Both the position numbers and the translations under genes were made by a program. DNA of 60,000 nucleotides from Chrysomallon squamiferum. Lineage: Eukaryota; Mollusca; Gastropoda; Neomphalida; Peltospiridae. Positions 47,401 through 60,000 of this stretch are shown piece after piece. How positions within the stretch are numbered: the stretch's first letter is position 1; the number at the start of each line of letters is the position of its first letter. Location of the stretch: assembly GCA_012295275.1 (NCBI GenBank), contig CM022679.1, positions 7,167,669 through 7,227,668 on the forward strand, read 5' to 3'. The notes beneath the pieces were generated by a model, which saw only the letters and a list, made by a program, of their open reading frames with translations, ran no database searches and was not told where the DNA came from.

Positions 47401-50400
47401 GATCCTTACCTTTTCCAGCATGTTCTCCATCTCTGTACTGTGAGTTTTCTGTAACTCCAGTCTCTGCTGCTCCAGTTCACTGCGCAGACGTGAAATCTGA
47501 AACAGTGAAAAATGTGAAACTGACTGGTACAATAATATTAAAATGTATGTAAAAAGGAACAGATTTATATTATTAGTTTTATATAAATATGTTAAATCTT
47601 CTTGTATTAAAATTATCTATTTAAAACTGGATATGAATAGTTTGTAAAGATATATAAAGAATATGATACTTTACTTAACATTTTAATAAACATTACATAT
47701 GACAGAACTTTCCAAAAGCAAATTCTGTCTCTGTTAGAAATAACTTCATTGAATGAAATATTTAAATTAAGAAGTAAAATATAGTCAGTTAGATATCTGT
47801 TTATAATAAACATGATTTGAAGTCAGCACTATCCATTCCTTAGTCAAAAAACCAAAATACAAATGAACAGAAGCATGGTTTATTAATCTCATATGGTTAA
47901 AGAATTTTTTCGGTGCAGATAGTTGAATGTGTTTAACTGTAAATATACTGACATTAAAATTAATTAATTGTCAGACACTTGTTTAGTTGCATCTTGTTAT
48001 TATTAGAATCCAAATATTTCTCAAGCAGATATAATCAATGTCCAGCCATTTATATGTCTAATGAAAATTTCAAAACTTAATTTCTTTTCAGAGGCTAATA
48101 AATTATAGGTCCAAAAATTATGTATAAGCAGTGCTGATTTAAACATATAATGTATAATTTTAAATTGTTCACAGTACATCTGCTTCGTGGTCTCTCTGCA
48201 TCTTTTGTTTTTCTTCTTCTCGGAGCAAACCCAACTCTACAAGCTGTTGTTTTCTCAGCTGATTTGATTGAACCAATTCTTCTCGCAGTTCTCGAATCTG
48301 TGCTTCAAATTCAGAGATGGTCTGAAAATAAAACAAAACGAAAATAAAGTAAATATATTAGAATTAAAAAAAAAAGAAAAAAAAAAGAAAATGAAGAGCA
48401 AGAAATAAAGACAAATAAATAAATGGATGACAACACCCCCACTCTGAAAAACAAAAATCTGAAAATGAATATATATTTTTTATATTTAATTATTAAAATA
48501 TCATATTTTTGCCCTTAAATTAAATGCCAGTTAGTCATTAATAAAATCCATATAAACATAATCATAATGTAGCTTCTTACATATAGGAACAGCATCAACA
48601 AGAAAATGAATAGCTTTAGATTTATTTTCACCTAAATTTTACCACCATATTAAAGATATTGAAATTAAACAAAAATATTTTTAAAAAATCATCATCTTCA
48701 AGGATTATTTAAAAAAATAAAAAAATAATAAAAAAATAAATCAGTCCGAAAGATGATTACTTCATTTTAATAATTTTTTTAAAATTCAAATGACAAGTTT
48801 TTGGATTAATTAAAAATACAAATACTAAAAAAATATTTAAAAGTAATTTTATATTTTTAGTATTTTTTTCATATAGCTTCAGAACCTTTGAGTCTTTCTC
48901 ATGCCGAGTTCCAAGTCTTGTTTCTAGTTCTTGCATTTCCTTCTGATGCATCTCTTTCAGTGTGTCCAGGTCCTTCTCGTGTTCTGATGTCATGTATTCC
49001 TTCTGAATGTGAAAATCACGAAGCAGCTGTGCCTTCTCTGTGTCAAACATCATTTTTAGTTCCTGAAGCTACAGGATAATGAAAATATAAGTAACTGTAA
49101 ACAATATTTATTATAAATGTATAATTTTCTGAAATTTTTTGAAATTTTGAATTTTATTTTTATTTTAAAAATATTTATTTCTTAATAAAATGATATTTGT
49201 TCATATTATCAGGTACAGAACAAAAAGACTTTAGGGTCCTTATATCAAGGTAAATATAAAATAGAGTGATTTTTTTACCATATATCTGGTTTAATTGCTT
49301 AGGGACTGTTTGTAACTGGTACATTAATTGTAAACTCAGGAACACAACTCAAACATCAGGTTCATACAGTATAGGAAAACAAAGTTAGATTCATACATAG
49401 AAACACATGTTTTGGAAAATATCTCAAGTTTAAAAAATCAAAATCTGTTGAGACAGAGCAGATGATCTATCATTACATACAGAAGTTAAAAAGGATTTAG
49501 TGCAAAGGGAAGTACATAAATAATGTAAAATAAATGGACATCCTGTGGTGGATATTGTCTCTAATAAACTGGTTGTCTTCAAGTGTTAACTACTTTTAAT
49601 CAAACATCCAGTGCTGTTTATATTAGCTGATGGATATTTGAAGGCAAAGCCATGCTGAGCAATACAATATTAAACAAAGCCAAAGGAACAAGTGTTATAC
49701 TGAGACTGAGTTGTGAGATATGCTTGCTGTGTTAAAACTGGATTACCTCTCTGTCATGTTTGTACATCTGTTCATCTAACTGTTTTCTGAATTCTTTTGA
49801 CTGTTTCTCTCGAAGCTGCTTGGATTTATTTAAGTCTGTTTCCACTTGTTCCATCTACAAAACAGTTTATGATCATGAAAAAAATAACAATTAATGTTCA
49901 AGTATATCACACAAAATAGTTTTAACTCAAGTATATCCTGAAATAACAGTTAATCGACTCAATGTTCTGTAAAATATTCATGTTCAGGTATATTATATAA
50001 AACAGTTATTGTTCATGTATATCCTATAAAATAGTTTATGTTCAAATATGTTCAAGTTTATGTACAACCATTACAATTTTAGAATTGTACTTACTAAGAA
50101 AATTGGAACTAAATAGTATGCAGACGATTACCTATACTTTGTTGATGAAAAATTTATTACCTGTTTTTTCATGCCATCATAAACCTTTATTTGGTTCTTC
50201 TCAACCTGTGACTTAAACTCTTGCAATGCTTTCTCTGACTGGACAGCTTGGTCGTGAATCTGTTCTTGTAATTTTATGTTTTCTTTGTCTTTATCTCTAT
50301 TAAAATAAAACACACAATATTAAACAGAGAAGAGTGATAATATCTTAAATATAATGTAGTGCAGTGTAGTGAGAAAAAAAAAAATGAGAAGATCTTCTAA

Positions 50401-52076
50401 AGTGAAAATCTTGGAGTGTACAGATCATCTTCTGTTACTTCATGAAGGCATTTTTGTGTATAGAAATGTGTAAAACCAATTAGACTGGTCAATGTTTTTA
50501 ACACCACTGAAAGATGAATACTTACTGTACCAGCTGTTCAAGTTTGTTAATTTTCTTTTGTGCATCCTGTTCTAACTGTTCCATTTCTTTCTTCATGCTG
50601 TGAATCTGAACCATATTATAAATTATATATATAAAATAGTTGATGTTTGTATATTAACAAATGGTAAAACAATTATATGAGGCATAATAATAGTTACCTT
50701 ACAAAGGGCATCAAAAATAAAATAAATAAATGAAATTTTTTATTATCTATATATCTCAGTCACAATTCTATTATTTCTCTACCACTATATAATATATAAT
50801 AAAAACAAAATCAAATCCAAGATATTCTCTAAAAAAAAAAAAAAAAACAAAAACAAATATGTAATGAATATAATTTAACATTAAACCTAGAATAGTGGTA
50901 AACAATAATCATAATATTAATGAATTTTTTTGAAATATGTGATTGTTTATTATTATTATTTTAGTTAAAGAGTGATACACTAATTGAAACAATATATCTT
51001 ATTAAGGAAAAACATTTTTTAGAAGACTTGTTTTGGGGTACCTGTTTATCATGAAGGTTTTCTGTATGTAGCTTGTCTTGCTGGTGAACCTGTTCCAATT
51101 CCTGTAACAATAATAAAGCAAATAAATAAAAAGTATTTGAAATGTTAACAAATATTTAAATAAAAAAGATCTCTTTAAGAATTATGGCTGTAAATGTGTA
51201 ATGCACATTTTAAAATTTTCTAAAGTGAAAATGTCAACCAAACTTTCCAAAAACATAGGTGTAATTATATAGTTAATGTGTAACTGTACTGGTACAAACA
51301 AAGTATGTAAAAACATAGCAGCCTATATATATTTCCTTGGCATCTTGATTTCCTTCATGCTTTATTATTAACAAAGATTAGCAGGGAGTATAAATCACAT
51401 AGCAGTATATAAAATGTACTGAGGCTATATTGTTCACATCAACACACTATAATATATATTTGATGAATCTATCAAATGTTAATTAAAATAAATTTAATAG
51501 AGGGTGTTAAGTTGAAATAAAACATTTACATCTGTCATAATAATATACTTCCCAGTTAATCACTCATCCAGATCACACAAGATACATTTGAAAATTACAT
51601 TTTCTCCATACATTATTAGCATTAAGCATATCATTTTTTCAAAACATAAAGCATTATTGCTAACCTAGTGGTAGAAAAACCTAAAGCAGCTAGTCAAAGT
51701 AATGAATTATCAAAATTGTTTTGGTACAGAGTTTTTGTGACAGTGTTTTTCTTGTGTCCAGTAATATTCTTCCAGTTAAAACTGAGATAGGAGAAAACTA
51801 TCTAATTAGTAAGCAGCTGAGAGCACTTACCAAGCCAGTGAGATTATGATTTAAGTACTGTAAAATAATGTGATCATTCTTGTCTCCAAAACAGAAATAA
51901 TTTAAAATACTTTGTGCACTGGTTTGATGCACCATTGTAATTCAGACAATTGAAATAAGTAAACGTATACAAAATGTCCACAAAGTATGGCTAATCAAAT
52001 AAAGAACTGTTTTCCTAAAATCACACAACCATATAAGCATGTGTCCACAAACATGTGGGTGCACAAGCACAAGCAC

Positions 52077-52126
<50 letters not shown>

Positions 52127-55100
52127 GAAAGCAATTAGTAAAATTAAGAATAACATACTGGTCAATTTCTAATGATATATGTATACATTTGTAATTCTGA
52201 CATCAGACATAACTGAGTTACAAAAGATTTTAATAACTAATTAAATTAAGTATACCTTCAAGAGAAATCTGCACACAGAATTCTACTACACTATTATACA
52301 CTTCCTAATCAGAAGGGATAATTTTATCATAAATAAAAACAATAATTTACTAAATAAATTAACTGAGAAATAAACAAAACTTACCCGAATCTGTCTTTGT
52401 CGTTGTTCTTCAGTGTCTTTCAGAAGTTTCTTTGTGTGTTCTAGCTGTTGTTGCAGATCTTCTATGGTGTCCATTGCCTGACAAATAAACAAAAAAAAAA
52501 ATAACAAAAAAAACAAAAAAAAAATAAAAAACACACTTATACTAACCCCTCCACAGAGAAATAAATTATAAAATGATCAGTCTTGATAAAAAAAAAAAAA
52601 AAAATAAAAATAATAATAAAAATAAATAAAGTGAAAGGTCTGAAACATCATCCAAGGTTAAAATTACTATTTACATGTTGTACAAGTACCTTAGCAGCTG
52701 ACATTGTTTGTTCCTGTTTCAAAAACTCGAGACTTGCTTCAGTTTTGTGTTTCAAAGTTCTCATCTCGTGTTCGTGCCCGGCTATCGTGTTCTGGTGATC
52801 TCGTTCTTGTTGCAGTAGACGATCTCGCAGTTCAGACACTTCTTCTTTCAGTTTACTGTTGTTAGTCTCCAGATCTGCCACATGCTGCTCAAGACTAACC
52901 TTCTGTTTCACTGTCTTCTCCACCTCCTCAGTCAACTGCTGAACTCGCATTTCAAGCTCCTTAATAACAGCACCCTGAACAGAAACACATTGTTACAATT
53001 TTAAAACATTACTTTAAAATATTTTAAGAAATAGAAACAATTTCTTAATAAAATTACCTTGAATTATTAATATTTAGTTTGTTCTTAAGTTGTTTTACTT
53101 GAAATGTGAATATTTATTATCATTACTCTGAAGTTTCAACAAAGCTTGAAAACACTGATTGTGTGCTGGTGGAAAAGAAAATTTCAAAATAAACCTTAAT
53201 TCTAGTAAAGCTGTTTTAATTATTTTAGTATTAATTAATAGTTGATATAAATGGATCTTATTTTTATTTATTTTTAGTCATAAATATATAATGTCCTAAA
53301 CTTTTCACCATTTTCACATATTTTTAAACCAGAGCAAATGATATCTATGTGAAACAAACTGGACATACAGGAATATAACAACACCTAATTACATTTTAAA
53401 CTTAATGGTTATAATGTACTAATCACACATTTCTGGTATAATGATAAGTAAAAGAACATCACATTTGCTGCTCTGTCAAAACATGTGACTGGATTTGAAA
53501 AATGCCCAGACATTTTATAAGAAGATCTTTCTAAGCTTCTAATTATGGAAGAACTACTTCAAAAAGCTGTTTGAAGGAATATTAAAAACCATTATTTGTA
53601 ACAAGAAACAATAGCTCTTACTGTAGACTCAGTCTGTTGTATGTATTCTCTTTCCATTCGTTGAAGTCTAGAGTTGGTGTCATCAAGGATTTCTTGAATG
53701 TTTTTTGTGTGTTGTTTCTGCATCTCAAACTTTTCCTGTTCAAACTCTGATTGGGCATCATGCAACTATAGAAAAAAAAAAATATATATCACATAGTACA
53801 CTTTAACTTTTGTTTGTATAAAAACACAAAAATGTTGCAGTTTAATAATTAATTAGTGATTCTGGAAAATTATTTTCAACAATTAAAGAAAAATTACTGG
53901 ACCCTGTTTCTGTGTATGTGTGTGTATCTACATTTGGGTACATATGCAGGTGTGTATGTGATGTGTGTGTGTTAAAGAAATAACAGTGTAAAGAAAATAA
54001 TGAGATATATTGTTTTCAATACCTTTTTGTCAAACTCTGCCTTCTTAGCTGCAGCAGTTTCATCAATCAGCTTCTTCAGTTCAGTTATTTGTTTGTCTTT
54101 CGTTTCTCTCAGTACTTGAGATTCCTTTACCAATGAGTGAACTGAAATACAATTCAAAAATGAAAATTAATTGATAAAAAGATAAGATTCATTCTAATAA
54201 TAATACTAAAATATTTAATTACACATACTCACATACACACGAAATCAAAGAAATAAAAATTACAAAATAACATTTAATATTAGACAAATAATATATAATA
54301 ATGACTACTTTTTCTTTCAAGTTTTGTGATAGTTTCTTCCAAGTCCTGAGCTTTTCCTCTGTAATGACTTTTCACATCTTCAATTTCTGCATTTTTTCTT
54401 TCAAGGATCTAAAATAAAGAAAATATTTGTTTAGTGAATGTCAGAGTTGTAAAATAAATATGGTATTTCAAGGGTAAATTTTGTAGTAAATATGTTTTAT
54501 ATACTTAACTGTTATTCTATGTAAACCTGAGATTTTCAAATGTTTTTTCAACTATACTCCTTGTAGAACATATTTGGTTGATGCATACCATATTCACTTT
54601 TTCAAACATTATAGCAGAGCAACTGCTATATGGTCAGTTAACATATGAGCAGAATGTACACAGTGCTTTAATTGGATAAAATAAAATGCAAAATTAAAAA
54701 TGTAAAAAAAAAAAAAAAAAAAAAATTATGGGCTATTTCTGAAGGTCAGATGGGAATTTATATAAAAAGAAAAGGGTTGTAAATATAATAATAAAATATA
54801 ATTCAAAAGTTAGAATGAAAAATCCAGATATATTTAAAAATAATTATTAAGTACACAGATATTTTGTTACATGGTTATAAGTTTTAAATTTATTTTATTA
54901 TTATAAAAGACCTCACCTTCTGAACAGCTGCATCATGTTTTTGTTGTAATTTTAACTTTTCCTCATGGTATTTAGCTTCAATCATTTTAGCTCGCAGTTC
55001 AATCTAAGTAAATATAAATTAATTTGGTTACATTTCTCACAAAGAAATGTGTCATCATAAATATTTCAGAATTATAAAAAATTCTCAAGAAAAACAAAAT

Positions 55101-55376
55101 AATAATAAAGAAAGGAATTATGTAAAAAGTACAACCATTTATTTTAGATTGATAATACACAATGATTTTATTAAATTAATCCCTTTCTATGGCAAAAATC
55201 AATATATTTTATTTCTATGATTAATAATAATAATACTAATAAATAAATAAAACAAATAAAAATAAAAATGTAATAAAAATGAAAAATGAACTGACCTCTC
55301 TGTCTGTAGATGGACCAACAGTATCTTCTTGAAATGTTGTTCCTGCAAGGAGAAAAAAAAAAAAAAAAAATTAATA

Positions 55377-55414
<38 letters not shown>

Positions 55415-58400
55415 TATATATAAAATAAAATAAATAAATACAAAAAAATATAAAAAAAAAAAAAAAAAAAAATATATATATATAAAATAAAATAAATAAA
55501 TGAAATATAAAAACAAATTGTAAATATTTTTTCTTTGATTTTAAAAAACTGTTAACACATATCACAATGGAACTTTTATAATTATATAAAATTTATAACA
55601 AAATAACTTAATACATAATGCTAATATTTTTTTTTTCCTCTAATGGTATTATTCTTTAATACCATCCAATACTGACATAAAATATTGTTAGATGAATGAC
55701 TTAAGGTTTTCATTAAACATTTATGTCACAAATTTTACCTATTAGTGTTTCAAACCAAGATTTACAGCGTGCGTGTGGACATGTGTGTATTCAGGTTGTA
55801 TGAAAATTAAATACAAACCTCTGGGTAAAGACTGATTTGTACTAAATGAAGAAATGAAAGGTTTACTCCAGTCAGTATCCTCACCCTGAAAAAAAAAAAA
55901 AAAAAAAATTTCCAATACCCAATACAGAAGATTAAAAAAATAAAATAAATAATATTATCTATATATATATCATTTATTCTTGCTACTAAGTAAAACTATT
56001 TGAGATGTTTTTTTTAATTTTTATTTAAATAATCCAACAGCAAGAAACCCCTCTACAAAAAAAAAAAAAAAAAAAAAAAAAAAATTAAAACACCAAAAAC
56101 AACCAAACAAAACAAAACAACAAAAATAACAACAACAAATATATTGTGTTTGCAAAAATTTCATTAAATATGCTTAGAAAATTCTGTATCAATACTTAAT
56201 CATTTTTTATGTGTATTGTAAAAATTATTTTTAATCTTTCAACATTTTACAGTAATATGTTGTGAATATCTTATTAGTACAAGTTTTAACATGTACAAGT
56301 TTAACTGTGTGCATTTGTTAATCTTCAGTACTAAATTCAAAATGAAACTTTTTTATTAACTCCATGATAAAAAAAAATAAAAAAATATCTTGTTTCAAAC
56401 ATATGGTAAAACTAGCTGACAATTTAATCAAATAATTGAAGCATGTGGAAATATCTGTAGACACAATATTATTAAAACTCTCTTTTAAATAATAACTGTT
56501 GTAGCCAATAATGTTTCAAAACTCGTTATAAATAATAAATACTGTAGACAATAACATTTCTAAACTCTGTTATAAATAATAACTATCAAGTATAAAACAC
56601 AACAACTACAGAAAAACATTATATGTATGATATGAATTAAAATGCAAGGATAGAACTCAGTATCAAATAATCAAAATAAAATATTAAGTAAAGAAATAAA
56701 GCATTTAGAATTATTTTTATGGTTGTGTACAATTGTTTTCTTGGTTTTTTTGTTTGTTTTTCTATTTGCTTCCTTTCAAACAAGAAGTGTTATATAAATA
56801 AAAGTAAAAATGTTCTTTACATTAAATACATTATTTCCAAAATTTACAGCTGGTGAAATATCAAGTGAAGCATGCTTTTAACTTTCACACATACAGCTAA
56901 TGAAATAAAAAGTTATTAAAATGTGTTTATCTGTTAACAAATCAATCTACATGCTGAATAGAAGAAGGCATTGTTCTAGTGATTCTACTTCAAAAAAGAA
57001 ACAGCAAAGTTAATAAAGTCACTTACTTTATTCTGTCGTTCAACTGGAAATATAGGTTGTTGTCGTTTTCTTTCTGGACATATTAAATTAAAAAGTTAAT
57101 TTCCACTAACATCTGACTGTTCTGAACATAATACACTAAATAATTACCTTAAAATTACAATTTAATTAGATAGCCTACTGACTATGTTCAATAATTATGT
57201 GACATTATTCCCAGGATAATTTTTTAAAACCTTTGATTTAGTTTTTGTGAATCATAAATACCAGTACCTACAATTTAAATTAGTTTCTTTTTCTTACTTT
57301 TGTACATATTAATTTTTAAGATAAAACTTTATAAATGATTAACTGAAGCTGTAATTTGTGATTTTTTTTGTTTCTTAAATAATTAAATAATATATTTAGT
57401 GATATGAATTGACTAAATAGATTTCATATATTTCTGAATGATTTCATAATTTGTGTTTTACAAAAATCTTGGTGACTAATGAACACAATAATACTATAAT
57501 GTTATTGAGAATCATGAAGACTGAAATGTTCACTTATTTCATTAAGTCATTTTCATCAGAAATGATAAACAGGTTTTTGATCTGAAACTCACCTACTGGT
57601 TTCTGTCTGTTGTGAATGGGAGAGAAGTTGTGAATTGGCACACTCAAATCATCCTGTAACAACAAGCCAGTATTTATGTTTTGTTTTTTATTTTAAACTA
57701 AAAATGCAACCTTGATAAAACCTGGTTACTTACTAGTATCTTCCTTAACAAAATATTTAAAACTCTATAAAACTGAGACAGATAAGTAACTGTTCAAAAA
57801 AAAACTGAACATTAAAATTTTCATTTATATATTAAACATGATAATTTTCATTTATATATTAAACAAAATTAATGTACAGTTATCTGCAGCACACACACAG
57901 AAATCAACAATAACAACAAACAAATAACAACTTTCCCCATCCAAATGAACAACAAACAAAGTTTTTCCCACAACAAATAAATGCACTATTCTTTCCATAG
58001 AAGTAACAGCAAATGTAACAAATTATATAAAGAGAACAAATAAAATTCCAGTCTTGCTGACTGTTTATATTTCCTTTTTTGTCTTATTTTTTTTTTTTTT
58101 TTTCACTTACTGCAGAAAAAGCCACAAATTTTTCTTCTCGTCCTAGATAGTTTCTTCTTGGTGGTGACAAAGACGAGTCTTTGTCCAGACTGAGTCCCAT
58201 ACTAGAATGAGGTCTGGAAGAGTGGAAAACACAATACATGAACAGTCAACAAAAATGACAGCACCAACATTTTATTATATCATTTTGCTGGGCAGAAATT
58301 ATTAATTTATTGAAGAATTTTTTTTTTATTATTATCATTTTTGGAATACATTCTCTATTTATTTGTTTATCACCAGTAAAATATTGTTTAGTTTGAACAG

Positions 58401-59684
58401 TTTGTAATTAATTTAGAAAAAACATTCATTTTTATAATTAATTTTTTCTATCAATAGAAATGTTGTTCCCATGTTTTGTTGTCAGTATGAATTATATTAT
58501 TGAACTAAAAAGTGATATTATTAGATAATGATGTTTTTATTTTGTTTTTTAAATAAATATTTATTACTACTATTATATATATATATATATATATATATGC
58601 ATGATGCACTTTTCTAGTAAGATTTATGAAAGAAAGAAATATTTGTCAAAATAGAAGTAAGAAATATATTTTTGTGTCAGAAATAATTTGGGGCCTACCA
58701 GAAAATTAGAGTAAAAAAATTAGTTGTTCTCAAAATCACAGAACAAGATGCTTTTCTAAAACATCAGAAGAAAAAAAAAAAGTAGGTAAATTTGTAATAA
58801 GATATCTGAAAAAGATAGCTAAATTTTATTTCTTAAAGAGAAAGAAGAACTAAATTTAATAGTTTTACTAAAATGTCAGTAGAATAATTAATACTCCTTG
58901 TGTGTTAAAGCATTTGTTTAGTGTTGAATGGTGGCATTGTTTCTATTACTATATATCATTATAAGTACTATATCACAGGCTGATCAAGAGGGGTGCATCT
59001 ATCTGGCTAGCATTCTATTCATTTTTCTTTATAATGAATCACCTTTCATTTTAAGTTGTTTGTATTCACCACAGTAATGGCCATTATCTTAGGAAATATT
59101 AGATAGAGCCTGAAGCCATTTCTATTATCATATATATTATGGCATAACAGTGGATTGATGATTATTCAAGTTATTGTGATGAATAATAAGGCCTTATCTG
59201 TTACAGTACTTCATTACACTTTGCAGACAGTGATTCAGTGTCTTATTACAGGGTACTGACTATTGTATTCATTATTTACAATGCTTATTGTGGGTTTTCT
59301 ATATGTCATGAACAGGGTGTCACTTTTAATAATAATATCTTACATTATGATATATGTGTTGTATTGAATATACATTCTGTGCATTTATGATTTTAGTTTT
59401 TATCATGTACTGATAGACACAAGGACTGTGACTAGTAATTATAGATCAGCAAGCTTCAGATCATGCCCATGCCATGAGCATGCCGTGCCAAAAATGGAAT
59501 TGCCCTGCCTTGTTTTTCGCGGGGAGTAGAAAATGGCATTAAACCTCTGTTTGATTTCATGACTTGAGCTGCTGGACAACCAAGTGGAAGTTGCTGCTGG
59601 CTGGTCCAGGGTGGATTTGCGAAATATTGATGATCCTGCTGATTCCATTAATTCTCCATTGACCCAATCTGGGACTTTGTCATC
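39129..59684 (-). CDS. CEP112: Centrosomal protein of 112 kDa (CEP112/CCDC46), 5' end beyond window
   Basis: Twenty-five exons on the minus strand: 59684-59545, 58213-58111, 57653-57593, 57073-57027, 55885-55819, 55342-55296, 55003-54917, 54408-54309, 54141-54023, 53765-53622, 52974-52690, 52477-52385, 51101-51042, 50605-50526, 50296-50161, 49854-49747, 49068-48886, 48321-48178, 47496-47410, 46324-46262, 41233-41181, 40832-40736, 40356-40267, 39733-39668 and 39212-39129. They total 2544 nt, i.e. 847 residues plus stop, in one phase. Human CEP112 has about 955 residues, so roughly 100 N-terminal residues lie outside. From exon 7 on it is continuous coiled coil matching CEP112, including I-E-L-R-A-K-M-I-E-A-K, LVELGLLREEEKQ and the end ELEETIESLRSQVNSLQQRA. 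The first six exons are Ser/Pro-rich and less conserved. The protein is a centrosome component. The last codons differ from the family (see findings). A cysteine-rich gene is nested between 41234 and 46261. Confidence 0.95.
41977..44047 (+). CDS. Small secreted ten-cysteine peptide, prokineticin/astakine-type fold, nested in a CEP112 intron
   Basis: Three exons: 41977-42021, 42857-42989 and 43887-44047 (stop). Phases 0 and 1 close, giving 112 residues. Residues 1-19 form a signal peptide with a hydrophobic Leu/Ile/Ala core and a likely cleavage after A19. The mature part has ten cysteines at 22, 28, 33, 34, 62, 72, 82, 84, 90 and 109. Their pattern C-x5-C-x4-CC-x27-C-x9-C-x9-C-x-C-x5-C-x18-C is that of the prokineticin/colipase-like fold. 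By family knowledge this fold covers vertebrate prokineticins, arthropod astakines (blood-cell cytokines) and related venom peptides. I cannot tell which role applies. A KR basic pair at 45-46 lies in the long second loop and might be a processing site. The gene is on the plus strand inside the 5-kb CEP112 intron 41234-46261, antisense to its host. An AATAAA lies at 44147-44152. Confidence 0.82.
42637..42697. repeat. (AAT)n microsatellite
   Basis: About 20 AAT triplets preceded by imperfect AAAT repeats from 42600, in the first intron of the nested cysteine-rich gene (also a CEP112 intron). A poly-Leu open frame on the other strand is an artefact of this repeat. Confidence 0.95.
42965..43171 (+). 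repeat. Degenerate ~65-bp tandem repeat spanning a splice donor
   Basis: Three decayed copies anchored at 42981, 43044 and about 43108. Each contains a (GTTGAC/GATGAC)-(n)-ACACAGTGGGTAAGC-like core. The first copy includes the last codons of exon 2 of the nested cysteine-rich gene and its functional GT donor at 42990. The second keeps an intact GTGGGTAAGC donor-like core. Confidence 0.65.
44147..44152 (+). terminator. Candidate polyadenylation signal of the nested cysteine-rich gene
   Basis: AATAAA 100 bases after the stop codon, a normal distance for a short 3' UTR. Confidence 0.5.
44258..44443. repeat. Cluster of (TA)n, poly-A and (AAT)n tracts
   Basis: A (TA)n tract at 44258-44285, a poly-A run at about 44332-44356 and (AAT)n at about 44410-44440, just downstream of the nested gene's likely 3' end. 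Confidence 0.9.
49890..50070. repeat. Degenerate ~30-bp repeats in a CEP112 intron
   Basis: Several diverged copies of a TGTTCAAGTATAT...AAAATAGTT-like unit between CEP112 exons at 50161 and 49854. At least four starts are recognisable (about 49897, 49924, 49980 and 50008). Confidence 0.5.
52081..52121. repeat. (CA)n microsatellite
   Basis: About 19 CA dinucleotides in a CEP112 intron, preceded by an imperfect ACAAGC triplication at about 52062-52080. Confidence 0.95.
55360..55503. repeat. Duplicated poly-A/(TA)n/(AAAT)n compound tract in a CEP112 intron
   Basis: Two consecutive copies of a compound unit: a long poly-A, then (TA)n, then AAAATAAAATAAATAAAT. The copies are centred on 55381-55440 and 55452-55501, directly upstream (minus-strand sense) of the exon at 55342. 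Phe-rich open frames here are repeat translations. Confidence 0.85.
56474..56588. repeat. 44-bp minisatellite, about 2.6 copies
   Basis: Units begin with AAAACTC at 56474 and 56518 and AAACTCTG at 56562, with 44-base spacing. Each contains a TAAATAATAA core and an ACTGT(T)GTAG or similar tail. It lies in a CEP112 intron. Confidence 0.75.
58575..58598. repeat. (TA)n microsatellite
   Basis: About 12 TA dinucleotides in the CEP112 intron between the exons at 59545 and 58213. Confidence 0.9.
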
Positions 59685-59883
59685 CTGGAAATTAAAATGC
59701 AATACTTCACATTAATAATCTTACAAGAGAGAGAGAGAGAAAAAAAACTTAATAGCATTTTTTATAGTATAAATCTATCTATCTACATACCATATGTATG
59801 TACTTACCTACCTACCTACCTACTTATCAACATACATAATTATATACATAAAGTAAAATAAAAATGATAGATGTGCATTCACA

Positions 59884-59896
59884 TAAGGGACATGAA

Positions 59897-59940
<44 letters not shown>

Positions 59941-59965
59941 TGTACATATATATAAGGGACATGAA

Positions 59966-60000
<35 letters not shown>
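59884..60000. repeat. 69-bp tandem duplication containing an (AAT)n tract, running off the window
   Basis: The block TAAGGGACATGAACTGA followed by (AAT)n occurs at 59884 and again at 59953, 69 bases apart. The second copy continues past the right edge, so the array may be longer. Confidence 0.85.

Noticed and set aside
48888-49079. Plus-strand frame opposite a CEP112 exon
   Set aside because: Antisense shadow of the coiled-coil exon 49068-48886.
55171-55565. Three Phe/Tyr/Ile-rich minus-strand frames that look like membrane proteins
   Set aside because: They derive from poly-A, (TA)n and AAAT tracts. Only 55296-55342 within this stretch is a real CEP112 exon.

Overview
This is an AT-rich, intron-rich animal nuclear DNA window. 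Coding exons are short, split by introns of about 0.1-5 kb, and bounded by recognisable splice sites. I see no operons, transposase or reverse-transcriptase ORFs, rRNA, tRNA or CRISPR arrays. Gene content (CEP112, ATF4, METAP1, class III ADH, an ankyrin/SOCS-box protein, a TRAF-like RING protein) is metazoan. A ten-cysteine prokineticin/astakine-type secreted peptide plus very high AT and microsatellite content suggest an invertebrate, perhaps a chelicerate or other arthropod. That taxonomic guess is weak. All gene models below were assembled by hand from splice sites and codon phase; phases close for every intron listed.

Layout: (1) 861-4221 (+), a RING plus TRAF-type zinc-finger protein ending in a coiled coil with no MATH domain. 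(2) 7327-13981 (+), a 728-residue ankyrin-repeat protein ending in a SOCS box. (3) 26159-18713 (-), a complete 13-exon methionine aminopeptidase 1. (4) 26499-31413 (+), a complete 11-exon class III alcohol dehydrogenase / S-nitrosoglutathione reductase. Genes 3 and 4 are head-to-head with 339 bp between start codons. (5) 33759-32693 (-), ATF4, whose spliced 5' leader carries a three-codon uORF1 and a 63-codon uORF2 that overlaps the main start out of frame. This is the architecture that gives vertebrate ATF4 its stress-induced translation. ADH5 and ATF4 are convergent. (6) 59684-39129 (-), 25 exons of the centrosomal coiled-coil protein CEP112; its first exons lie beyond the right edge. (7) 41977-44047 (+), a three-exon gene for a small ten-cysteine secreted peptide nested inside a 5-kb CEP112 intron on the opposite strand.

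The genes are not one pathway. Several are housekeeping or stress functions: N-terminal Met removal, formaldehyde/GSNO detoxification, and the integrated stress response. The rest of the window is intron, UTR and intergenic DNA dominated by (AAT)n, (TA)n, (GA)n, (AAAAT)n and poly-A tracts, plus several small degenerate tandem repeats. The most notable observations are the conserved ATF4 uORF system, the nested cysteine-rich gene whose splice donor lies inside a tandem repeat, the divergent METAP1/ADH5 pair, a probable one-base frameshift or variant end in CEP112, and two GC-AG introns.
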